Source: Candidatus Bathyarchaeota archaeon (lineage in GTDB: Archaea; Thermoproteota; Bathyarchaeia; Bathyarchaeales; Bathycorpusculaceae). From it: a DNA stretch of 64,000 bases. Shown in pieces: positions 9,160 to 17,816 of this stretch. Under the pieces are notes generated by a model. It did not search any database. It saw only the letters and a list, made by a program, of their open reading frames with translations, and had not been told where the DNA came from. The DNA lies in NCBI GenBank assembly GCA_003141855.1, contig PLNS01000012.1, positions 117,057 through 181,056 of the forward strand, read 5' to 3'. Every line of letters starts with the position of its first letter. Within the stretch, counting starts at the first letter, position 1. The translations under genes were made by a program, and so were the position numbers.

Positions 9160-9281
9160 CAATACCGACCTACCCCTCTTAGTGATTCCCATTCCTAACG
9201 TGTGTTTGGTTTGGCAAAGAGCCAATATCGACCTACCCCCTATAGGTTTCTGCAACGATTGACTATTAGGATCCAAATAGG
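9160..9281 (+). repeat. Dispersed intergenic repeat, two tandem units
   Basis: CAATACCGACCTACCCC (9160) and CAATATCGACCTACCCC (9223); the 52-bp core 9230-9281 aligns without gaps to 27825-27876 and 45182-45233. Confidence 0.85.
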
Positions 9282-9332
9282 TTGGTAAAGGGTTAAATTT
9301 CTAAGTTCACATTCACATCAGGGATAACTCAC

Positions 9333-9956
9333 ATGCCAACTATTACTGATAAGGTGGCGAATGCTCTTTACTTGTCTGGATGTTTGAAGTTTGGCTCGTT
9401 CAAAATCAAGTCTGGAGCAACAAGCCCCTACTACATCGACCTTGCACGCGTCCTCTCCGCGCCACAGCAACTCTGCATCATAGCCGAGGTCGCTGCTGAA
9501 AAAATTACTCAGATAATGGCTGCTGACCGAATAGACAAGTTAGCCTCCATCGAGCTCAAGGGCGCCTTAATCGTGCCTAGCATCGCATGCAAACTAAACC
9601 TGCCCTGCGTGATTGTCCGAAAAGAAGAGAAAGCCTACGGTGTTACAGGCAGAATCGCGGGCGCGGACGTAGCCAAAGGCGACAACATACTCTTCTTCGA
9701 CGACGTCATAAGCGAAGGCTTATCCAAAGTCGAAGGCATAAAACCCCTCCAAGAACTAGGCGCTAACGTCAAACACCTGTTGGTCGTGGTAAACCGTGAG
9801 CACGGTGGCAAAGAAAAACTAGAAAAACTTGGCTACCAAGTTCATGCCTTGGCAAAGATTTCAGAAATAGTTGACTCACTCTATCGGGAGAAGCATATCT
9901 CTAAGGAGCAGGCTGACAAAGTCTTAGATTACGTTAAAAACTTTCAATCTGCCTGA
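9333..9956 (+). CDS. pyrE: Orotate phosphoribosyltransferase
   Basis: FGSFKIKSGATSPYYIDLARVL; PRPP motif NILFFDDVISEGLSK. Confidence 0.93.
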   Translation: MPTITDKVANALYLSGCLKFGSFKIKSGATSPYYIDLARVLSAPQQLCIIAEVAAEKITQIMAADRIDKLASIELKGALIVPSIACKLNLPCVIVRKEEKAYGVTGRIAGADVAKGDNILFFDDVISEGLSKVEGIKPLQELGANVKHLLVVVNREHGGKEKLEKLGYQVHALAKISEIVDSLYREKHISKEQADKVLDYVKNFQSA

Positions 9957-10095
9957 CATACCAAGCTACGATTTTTTCAGCGCCACTAATAGAATAACCA
10001 CTATCCAAGAGTGCCTTTCTTAAGTTATTTGGGTTGTCAGTTTCCACTTTTAATCCCCAAAACCCTTTCGATAAGTCGCATATAAAGTTAACCAA
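9934..10095 (-). CDS. Unannotated small ORF, 53 aa, hypothetical
   Basis: Hand translation: (TTG)VNFICDLSKGFWGLKVETDNPNNLRKALLDSGYSISGAEKIVAWYVRQIESF*; overlaps the pyrE 3' end antisense. Confidence 0.45.
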   Translation of the reverse strand: MVNFICDLSKGFWGLKVETDNPNNLRKALLDSGYSISGAEKIVAWYVRQIESF

Positions 10096-10194
10096 ACATC
10101 AAAAACAAGCCAAACCAAATCTACCCTTCAAAAAGAACCTCTATGTTTATTGCCTGCAAATTCACAAGATTATACCTCTAAAGGAAGGACTCAA

Positions 10195-11205
10195 ATGCAA
10201 ACCCAAAAGCAAATTGTAGACTCCCTGCTCACGCCAGAAGTGTACCCCCAAGACCCTGGCAAAATCGAACTTATCCAAACTCACATATCTTTTGTCTTCC
10301 TAACCAAAAATTACGTTTACAAAGTAAAAAAAGCCGTAAACTTCGGATTCCTCGACTTTTCTACGCTTGAGAAAAGGCGTGTTTTCTGCGAGAAAGAGTT
10401 GGAACTCAACAGGCGGCTCTGTCCAGACATTTACCTCGAAGTCGTCTCCATCAACAAATCATCAAACAACATCATGATAAAGGGCAGCGGCGAAACAGTT
10501 GAATACGCCTTAAAGATGAAGCGGCTGCCGCAAGAAAGAATCATGACAGTGCTCCTAAAAGAGAACAAAGTGGATAAAAAAACAATCGACGAGATAGCAG
10601 GGATAGTTGCTCAATTCCACTTAAACGCACAAACAAGCCCTGAAATAAGCACGTTCGGTTCGCTGAAAATAATAAAGACTAACTGGGACGAAAACTATTC
10701 CCAAACCATAAAATACCTCAACCAAACAATCCCGCAAACAGAATTTCAATTCATCCAAACAAAAATCAACAATTTCATGGAGAAAAACACTGCTCTTTTT
10801 GAAAGCCGAATAGCCGACAAACACATCAGAGACTGCCACGGCGACCTTCATTCCGGGAACATCTTCATAACTGATAAAATCTGCATTTTCGACGCCATAG
10901 AATTCAACGACCGTTTTAGATACTCTGATGTCGCCGCGGATGTTGCCTTCTTAGCCATGGACCTTGATTTCCAACAGAGACCTGACCTCGCAAACTACTT
11001 CATAGAGCGGTACATAGTTTACTCTAGGGACCAACAGTTAACTCAGCTTCTTGCATTCTACAAGTGCTACAGGGCCTATGTGCGCGGTAAAGTAATCAGC
11101 TTCAAACTCGACGACCCAAACATAACCAGCGCTGAAAAAGAGTCTGCAACCAAAGAAGCGCAAGCATACTTTAAACTAGCTGCCGAATATACAAAAAGCC
11201 TCTAA
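10195..11205 (+). CDS. Aminoglycoside phosphotransferase-like kinase (COG2187-like)
   Basis: FLTKNYVYKVKKAVNFGFLDFSTLEKRRVFCEKELELNRRL; HGDLHSGNIF catalytic loop, DAIEFNDRFRYSD; likely ATG at 10195 after AAAGGAAGG. Confidence 0.88.
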   Translation: MQTQKQIVDSLLTPEVYPQDPGKIELIQTHISFVFLTKNYVYKVKKAVNFGFLDFSTLEKRRVFCEKELELNRRLCPDIYLEVVSINKSSNNIMIKGSGETVEYALKMKRLPQERIMTVLLKENKVDKKTIDEIAGIVAQFHLNAQTSPEISTFGSLKIIKTNWDENYSQTIKYLNQTIPQTEFQFIQTKINNFMEKNTALFESRIADKHIRDCHGDLHSGNIFITDKICIFDAIEFNDRFRYSDVAADVAFLAMDLDFQQRPDLANYFIERYIVYSRDQQLTQLLAFYKCYRAYVRGKVISFKLDDPNITSAEKESATKEAQAYFKLAAEYTKSL

Positions 11206-11217
11206 CACTTTTTCTTT

Positions 11218-12084
11218 CTAAGCGAATTGGTTAGCTACCCAATCTGGAATCTGAACTGTTCCCATCACGATTGGTTTTTGGTGGCAGTCGCTGCCCCCAG
11301 TCATAATTAACCCGTGCTCCTTTGCGAACGCTATGTAATGGTTTGTTGTTTCTGGGGTGTTTCTGGAGTGCCAGCATTCAACGCCATCGACGTAAGGTAG
11401 CATTTTTTCTTTTATGATTTCTGTTTGCTCAACAAGCGATTTAGTCAATGATACCATAGAGGTTCCGTGAGGGTCGTTTGGGTGCGCCAGCACCAATTTT
11501 CCGCCCGCGCCCCTGACAAGTTTCGATGCCTCTTCCAAATGGAGTGGAAACTTTGGGACGTCGCATTTTACGAGGTATTTGTCGAAGGCTTCTTGGCGGG
11601 TTTTAACAATTCCTTTCTTAACTATGTAATCGGCTATGTGGGGTCTGCCGAGCACGCCGTCCACGGACTCTTCAATCCTCGCCAAATCCTCCTTGGTGAG
11701 GGCTGCAATGTTTTCTTTTTGGAATTCAGTGTTGAGGTTGTCAAGGATTTTAGCCGCCCTCTCCTCCCTGTATTTAGCCATTATCTCCAGTTTGCTCTCC
11801 AACAGCTTGTTGCCTGCGTCGAATTGGTAGCCCAAGAAATCCAGCGAAACAGCTTTGCCCCCCTGAAACTTGGGGTGGGAAAAAGTCACGTTCAACTCGA
11901 CGCCCGTGATGTATCTGATGCCCGCTGTTTTTGCTAATGCTATTGCTTTGGTTTGGCAACTGATGGAATCATGGTCTGTAATCGATAAGAAGTCGATGTT
12001 TCTGGTTTTGGCTTCTTTTATAAGATCTGCAACAGACAATTTTCCGTCTGAACTTTTCGAGTGGATATGTAAATCAATTTTCAT
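11218..12084 (-). CDS. PHP-domain metal-dependent phosphoesterase
   Basis: MKIDLHIHSKSSDGKLSV, SITDHDS, HPNDPHG, GGSDCH. Confidence 0.92.
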   Translation of the reverse strand: MKIDLHIHSKSSDGKLSVADLIKEAKTRNIDFLSITDHDSISCQTKAIALAKTAGIRYITGVELNVTFSHPKFQGGKAVSLDFLGYQFDAGNKLLESKLEIMAKYREERAAKILDNLNTEFQKENIAALTKEDLARIEESVDGVLGRPHIADYIVKKGIVKTRQEAFDKYLVKCDVPKFPLHLEEASKLVRGAGGKLVLAHPNDPHGTSMVSLTKSLVEQTEIIKEKMLPYVDGVECWHSRNTPETTNHYIAFAKEHGLIMTGGSDCHQKPIVMGTVQIPDWVANQFA

Positions 12085-12094
12085 CTTATGCTCG

Positions 12095-12700
12095 TTACCT
12101 TTTCTCCACTCCGACTACGGACCAAAGGTCGGTTTCGTCGTGACATGTATCAACGGTCAAATGAGTCACTTTGAGTTTCGGATATTTTTTCTTCAAGTCC
12201 TCTAGGTCAACGGGTTCGAACTTGTTCTTGTTGGCAAGATATGCTTCTTCCGTTAGGGCGTTTGACTCATACTTTTCTTTAGTTCGCCTCTTAATCCTGG
12301 CGATAGACACTTCTTGGGGACAACTGGTTTGCAGGATAACGAAAGTCATGTTGTTTTTTGCCGCTATCTCAGCTGCGCGCCTACGAAGCTCCTGAGTAAC
12401 AAAGGTAGCGTCCAAGATTAAGCCGCCCTTACTCTTACCCGCAAGGTCGTCTGCACGTCGAAACAATTCATCATAGACTGATAATCGCTTGTTCATGTTT
12501 CCAGCAACTTTCGCGTCAAAAATATCCTCATTCTTGAGGACTTCCAGCCGAATCAAGTCGCTGCGAAGGATAGGGTAACCTTTGATTTTGGAAACTTGCT
12601 CTGAAGTTTCTGTTTTGTAACTTGCTGGCAACCCGCATGTTATCAGTAGTGTTCTTGGGTCTAATTCTGTTTTGATAAACGAGGCAAAAGGTTCCTTCAT
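12095..12700 (-). CDS. P-loop kinase (COG0645-like predicted kinase)
   Basis: TLLITCGLPASYKTETSE P-loop, LRSDLIRLEV, GLILDATF; likely start at Met 12700. Confidence 0.85.
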   Translation of the reverse strand: MKEPFASFIKTELDPRTLLITCGLPASYKTETSEQVSKIKGYPILRSDLIRLEVLKNEDIFDAKVAGNMNKRLSVYDELFRRADDLAGKSKGGLILDATFVTQELRRRAAEIAAKNNMTFVILQTSCPQEVSIARIKRRTKEKYESNALTEEAYLANKNKFEPVDLEDLKKKYPKLKVTHLTVDTCHDETDLWSVVGVEKR

Positions 12701-12829
12701 TTGTATCCTCTCACAAGTAGGTCTGGACATTGGATAATTAAACTTTTTCGAGCAACAACTGCGGCTTTTGCGTATTGGTGAAGCAAATTCTAAATAGGTA
12801 GAGTACACAAATGTTCCTAAAAAGAAGGA

Positions 12830-14092
12830 ATGTTCATGGAAGAATTCCAAGTTAAAGATAAAAATTTAGCACCGCAAGGTCACTTACAGATCGAGTGGGC
12901 ATCAAAACACATGCCCGTACTAAACCTAATCAAAACCAGATTTACAAAAGAAAAACCCCTAAAAGGCTTAACCTTAGCCGCATGCCTCCACGTAACCAAA
13001 GAAACCGCAGTTCTAGTGCAAGCATTAACCGAGGGAGGCGCCAAAGTTGCAGTTTGTGGTTCTAACCCGCTCTCAACCCAAGACGACGTCGCCGCCGCCT
13101 TAGCCGACAGTGGCGTTCACGTTTTTGCATGGAGAGGACAGAACACTGAAGATTACTACAAGTGCATCGACAAAGTCTTAGATTACAAGCCATCCATAAC
13201 CCTTGACGATGGCGCAGACCTAGTCGGCACCTTACACAGCAAACGCTCCTCAGAAATAAAGAACCTCAAAGGCGGAACAGAAGAAACCACCACAGGCGTA
13301 ATCCGCCTAAGAGCTATGGAGCGAGACGGTAGCCTCAAATACCCCATCGTAGCCGTAAACGACGCCTACACCAAGTACCTCTTCGACAACCGCTACGGAA
13401 CAGGACAAAGCACCATCGACGGCATCCTAAGAGCTACAAACACGCTTTTAGCAGGCAAAAACTTCGTCGTCGGCGGATACGGCTGGTGCTCAAGAGGCAT
13501 AGCTATGCGCGCGCAAGGCTTAGGCGCCAACGTCATAGTAACAGAAGTTCAACCAATCCGCGCCTTAGAAGCGGTAATGAACGGTTTACGCGTAATGACC
13601 ATGGCTGATGCAGCCCCAATAGGCGATATTTTCGTTACAGCCACAGGAGACATAAGCGTCATACGCAAAGAACACATGCAAAAAATGAAAGACGGCGCCA
13701 TAATGGCAAACAGTGGCCACTTCAACGTAGAAATAAACATCAATGATTTGGACTCGCTGTCAACAGGAAAAAGAACCATGCGCCCCAACCTAGAAGAGTA
13801 CGCATTAAAAGACGGCAGAAAACTCTACCTCTTAGCCGAAGGCAGACTTGTCAATTTAGCCGCAGCAGAAGGGCACCCCTCCGAAGTCATGGACATGTCC
13901 TTTGCAAACCAAGCCCTATGCTCCGAATACATAGCCAAAACAGCCAAGCTGCAAACCAAAGTCTACACTGTTCCAAAGGAACTTGATGAGAAAGTCGCTG
14001 AGTTGAAACTGAAAACTATGGGCATTGCAATCGATGAGCTTACCGCTGAACAGAAAAAGTACCTTTCAACTTGGGAAATGGGCACTACCTAA
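12830..14092 (+). CDS. ahcY: S-adenosylhomocysteine hydrolase
   Basis: [85 protein letters not shown]. Confidence 0.97.
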   Translation: MFMEEFQVKDKNLAPQGHLQIEWASKHMPVLNLIKTRFTKEKPLKGLTLAACLHVTKETAVLVQALTEGGAKVAVCGSNPLSTQDDVAAALADSGVHVFAWRGQNTEDYYKCIDKVLDYKPSITLDDGADLVGTLHSKRSSEIKNLKGGTEETTTGVIRLRAMERDGSLKYPIVAVNDAYTKYLFDNRYGTGQSTIDGILRATNTLLAGKNFVVGGYGWCSRGIAMRAQGLGANVIVTEVQPIRALEAVMNGLRVMTMADAAPIGDIFVTATGDISVIRKEHMQKMKDGAIMANSGHFNVEININDLDSLSTGKRTMRPNLEEYALKDGRKLYLLAEGRLVNLAAAEGHPSEVMDMSFANQALCSEYIAKTAKLQTKVYTVPKELDEKVAELKLKTMGIAIDELTAEQKKYLSTWEMGTT

Positions 14093-14170
14093 TCAACCGA
14101 GCACTTGAAAAACATGGCAAACTTTAAATTGATTAACCGAATACATGGCTATAAAGTGGTGAATCACTAA

Positions 14171-14539
14171 ATGGTTAGCAAAGATCAAGCAATAGGTGGA
14201 GCAATATTACTAGTTTGCGTAGTCGTCGCCGTAGTTTACTTAGTTGCACTATTTGGTTATGAACAATTAATCAAACCATGGCTTAACATAGGCTCAACAG
14301 CAGATGTCAGATTCTGGCTCATTGCCGTACCAGTATTTGTAGCATTTGTAGCTATACTGTTCATAGGAGCATGGATAGGCTGGACAATGGCAACAACACC
14401 CCCTCCAAAACCAATCGAAGAAATCACAACTGAAATCGAAGAGAAAAAAGAAGAACCGAAGACCGAAGAAGCAGAACCAGTAAAAGCCCCTGAAGCGCCT
14501 TCCACCGAAGAAAAACCAGCGACAAAGAAAAAGAAGTAA
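14171..14539 (+). CDS. Small membrane protein with two TM segments and an acidic/lysine-rich tail
   Basis: Two hydrophobic segments followed by EEKKEEPKTEEAEPVKAPEAPSTEEKPATKKKK. Confidence 0.65.
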   Translation: MVSKDQAIGGAILLVCVVVAVVYLVALFGYEQLIKPWLNIGSTADVRFWLIAVPVFVAFVAILFIGAWIGWTMATTPPPKPIEEITTEIEEKKEEPKTEEAEPVKAPEAPSTEEKPATKKKK

Positions 14540-14637
14540 TTTAACTTCAATCTTTTCTTATAATTCTCCTTTTCAGTTTTTTTATTTTTAGTTTTGCCCT
14601 ATCTAAATTAGGCTTACCATCAAAAAATCATTATTTG

Positions 14638-15021
14638 TTATTCACGCATCTTCCTTAACATGCAATCAATGATGTCCTTGCAGACAAGACATTCATCGGG
14701 AATCTGCTCTTTCGAAGTTCGCTCACTTAAGTAGCCAGAATGATAATGGCAACCCGATGGCTTATCGCTATTTTTAATTTTTTCTTTAGTTTCAGTTTGG
14801 TTTATTTTTTGCTTCGCTTTTTCAAACGGTGTTTCCTCAGGTTTTTTATCTGTTTTCAGAGTTTCATCAGTTATTTTTATTTTAGTTAGACAATAAGGGC
14901 AGGTATAATATGCCTCTGAGGGGTTTTCCTGGAGGTTCAAAGTTTTAAGGGGAGCAGTAAAGCTTTTTTTGCAAGAAGGGTTTTGGCATGTGAACGCTTT
15001 CTTTTTTCCCCCATGTTCCAA
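14638..15021 (-). CDS. Zinc-binding hypothetical protein
   Basis: Paired Cys motifs: CQNPSCKKSF, CPYCLTKI, CLVCKDIIDCM. Confidence 0.65.
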   Translation of the reverse strand: MEHGGKKKAFTCQNPSCKKSFTAPLKTLNLQENPSEAYYTCPYCLTKIKITDETLKTDKKPEETPFEKAKQKINQTETKEKIKNSDKPSGCHYHSGYLSERTSKEQIPDECLVCKDIIDCMLRKMRE

Positions 15022-15093
15022 GATAAGCTGGCTCTTCGTATTATGAGCGTTACTGCCTTATAGTGTTGATGAATCTAGAATAAAGATTGTGAA

Positions 15094-16290
15094 CTATTCG
15101 GCATTGCATGTTTGGGCTGGAGAAGCAAGCCGTTTTAAGTCATCAGCACCCTCAGCATACCCCGAAGCAACCAAAACGTCACCTGCTTCAATCTTTGAGT
15201 CTCCGCGTGGACGCAAACACTTGTCATTTCTCTTTATGACTAAAACCCACATGCCAGTTTCCTCATGCACCCTTGCTTCCTTCAAAGTCTTGCCCACAAG
15301 CGGAGAATCCCCCGTAACACAGGCTTGAGTAACTGTTTCTTCCGCTTCTTTGATCGTTAGTTTCAAAATTGGGTGCGGTTCAATCCCTCTCAAAACGACC
15401 TCAGCCATATCCGCAGCCGCATCAGCAATCTTTTCCGTCGCAACGCCCAGTCTGATTAATCCGAGAAAGCCTGAAGCTTCTTCTTTCTTAAAATCACTAG
15501 TTAACGCAAGCAACTCAAAATCTGTATGCAACTGATCCATGCGCTCTTCAAGCCGCTCCACTTCCTCAGCTAACTCCTTACTGTTCAACATCAAAGATGA
15601 ATATGCTAAATCAATCATCAACTCAGAAGTATCCTTCAACTCCACGAACCTTGAAACGATTTCCTCGAACTTAGCCCGCTTTTCAGTATCCAATGTCGCC
15701 AGTTTGCCTTCGGCTAAATCTTTGAATTCCTCGATGCCCGAATGCGCCCCGCGCGTAATTAGAATGTCGCCCTGGAACACAGTTTCTGTTTCCTTGGGGT
15801 TTAGGATCCAATCGCGGTTTCTGCGGATGGCAATTATGTCAACGCCCATCCTTGGCGCTAAATTAAGCTCACCAATCGTTTTCTTAATAATTTCCGAGTT
15901 AGGCTTCACGGTTACTTTCATCAAGCGCTCTTGTACTTTCTCAAAGATTTCGCCTACGATTGGGTGAATGCCGATGTTGCGGGTTACGATGGCTGCTATG
16001 TCGGCGGCGGCATCTGAAATTTTATCCGTGGAAGCGGCAACAATTGAGACGCCGATTAGCGCCTCAGCGTCTTTTGCGTCTCTTGCCGCAACCATAATTT
16101 CCATGTCTAAAAGGTACGATAGATAGTCAACCCTGCTCTCTAATGCGAGAACGTCTTCCGCTAGGTCCTTGTCATTGTACAAAGCTGCGGAATAAGCTAA
16201 ATCAATCATTAATTCAGAAAGATTCTTCATTTCAAGCAAAAGTTCCCTGACTGGGATGGGTTTGTACTCTATTTTTTCAAAGTGAGGCAA
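15094..16290 (-). CDS. Duplicated PhoU-TrkA_C domain protein
   Basis: Two internal repeats ([D/K]xSELMIDLAYS...; ITxGAHSGIEEFKDLAEG / VLVASGYAEGADDLKRLA). Confidence 0.88.
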   Translation of the reverse strand: MPHFEKIEYKPIPVRELLLEMKNLSELMIDLAYSAALYNDKDLAEDVLALESRVDYLSYLLDMEIMVAARDAKDAEALIGVSIVAASTDKISDAAADIAAIVTRNIGIHPIVGEIFEKVQERLMKVTVKPNSEIIKKTIGELNLAPRMGVDIIAIRRNRDWILNPKETETVFQGDILITRGAHSGIEEFKDLAEGKLATLDTEKRAKFEEIVSRFVELKDTSELMIDLAYSSLMLNSKELAEEVERLEERMDQLHTDFELLALTSDFKKEEASGFLGLIRLGVATEKIADAAADMAEVVLRGIEPHPILKLTIKEAEETVTQACVTGDSPLVGKTLKEARVHEETGMWVLVIKRNDKCLRPRGDSKIEAGDVLVASGYAEGADDLKRLASPAQTCNAE

Positions 16291-16349
16291 TTTTGATGGA
16301 GCGCTCCTGATTAAGATACAAGGTTCTAGGATATTTTAATTGTGTTTTT

Positions 16350-17516
16350 CTATATGATTAAAAGTAAAGCTACAAACAAAGCAATGGTTGTGATGCTGTC
16401 GGCTAAGGAGCTGCCGATGGGTAAGACAAAGTTATCGGGGTCAAGCCCTCTTTTGAACGTTAAGATTGCGATTCCATAGGATAGCAATACGATAACAGTG
16501 AAAGCAATGACGTTAGAAACAAAAAGTATCAATAGCAGGCTAGAAATTCCCTGCAAGGAAAACATGCCATTTATAGCTAAAGACAAGAGTCCCAGGACAG
16601 CAAACATCACAAGGGATGCAGTCCAAGCGCTAAAAATGTTTTTGGCATGATTCTTTATCGACGAAAAAGATGGCGCAAGAACGCCTAAAGCAAGCTTTGT
16701 AGTAGCAGCTGAACCCACAACTAATCCGACATCGCCCATCATGTCAATTATGGCTGGATAAACAGTGTAGATTTCTCTGCGACCATCCGCAAGGTTGCTT
16801 ATGCCTTTGAGAACGGTTCCCGTTATGTTAACCATAAAAGCGACTAAAAGCATGGTCGGCAAAGATTCTTTTATTATTTTTAGGAACTCTGTTTCTCGTA
16901 GGTTGCGGGGGAGAATGATTAAGACAAGAAATACGTTGATGAGTCCAAAAATTATTATCGCCCATTTCCCCACTGGGCCCCCGGAAAAGTAAAGGTTTAG
17001 GACTCCTATGTAGAGGAATGTTATTATGATGTCGGCCACGGTCGAGATGGCTGGGTACACTATGGTGTCTGGGTCTAAGCTTTTCTTAAATGAGACAAAC
17101 GCGACTTTTACAGTTATCAAGGTTATAAGCAGACCCAGAGACAGGGTCGCCACCATAACCGTCAAGATGGCTGGAAAATCAGCGATTGTTATGCCCCAAA
17201 ACAATGTTCCAAAAACTATTGCTATCGCGCTAATTGTTGCGCTTGTTGCCAAGGTTAAAACGACCATGGCTCCAATCAACTTGTAAAAGCTCTTTGTATT
17301 CCCAAAGAACCTGGGATAAACGGTTCCAAGATGTAGTGCGGTGCTTAAGCGGCCTGTAAGTAAACCAGTGATAACGCCTTTTACGCTGACTACGGCAGGG
17401 TAAAGCGCAATTGCCCATGGGGAAAGCTGAAAAACGCCAAGTTGTAATGCAATTGTGAAGCCGGCAATTAAGCCGCCGATATCAAAGAGGCATGCTAGAG
17501 CTGTCTCTTTGAACAT
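16350..17516 (-). CDS. MgtE/SLC41-like divalent cation transporter, two fused halves
   Basis: Two homologous multi-TM halves with YPAVVSVKGVITGLLTGRLSTALHLG and YPAIIDMMGDVGLVVGSAATTKLALG. Confidence 0.88.
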   Translation of the reverse strand: MFKETALACLFDIGGLIAGFTIALQLGVFQLSPWAIALYPAVVSVKGVITGLLTGRLSTALHLGTVYPRFFGNTKSFYKLIGAMVVLTLATSATISAIAIVFGTLFWGITIADFPAILTVMVATLSLGLLITLITVKVAFVSFKKSLDPDTIVYPAISTVADIIITFLYIGVLNLYFSGGPVGKWAIIIFGLINVFLVLIILPRNLRETEFLKIIKESLPTMLLVAFMVNITGTVLKGISNLADGRREIYTVYPAIIDMMGDVGLVVGSAATTKLALGVLAPSFSSIKNHAKNIFSAWTASLVMFAVLGLLSLAINGMFSLQGISSLLLILFVSNVIAFTVIVLLSYGIAILTFKRGLDPDNFVLPIGSSLADSITTIALFVALLLII

Positions 17517-17816
17517 TCCAAAGAAACTTTTAGAGAGGCCAGCATGTGATATCTTGGCTGCCTCCTAACACCCATTTATTTTTAGATAAAAAAAATTGTA
17601 AATCAGAGTTTTTTTGTAAAGGGTTCGGCTGTTCCTTATGTCAAGTGGAGTTGGTGCTGTAACCGCTTTGGTCGAATTCGGGGAGGTGTGGACTCCAATC
17701 ATGCTTTACGCCTTCCAAGATTTGTTTTGGCGGTCCACAGTCACTGAAACGATGTGTTTGCGGGCTGCCAAAGCCGCTTTAACTGCCTGCTGAAGTTTTT
17801 GAAAGCCATCTAGGAC

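Noticed and set aside
12701-12850. N-terminal extension of the COG0645-like kinase in the ORF track
   Set aside because: The upstream residues overlap the ahcY 5' end and look non-coding; Met at 12700 precedes the conserved domain.
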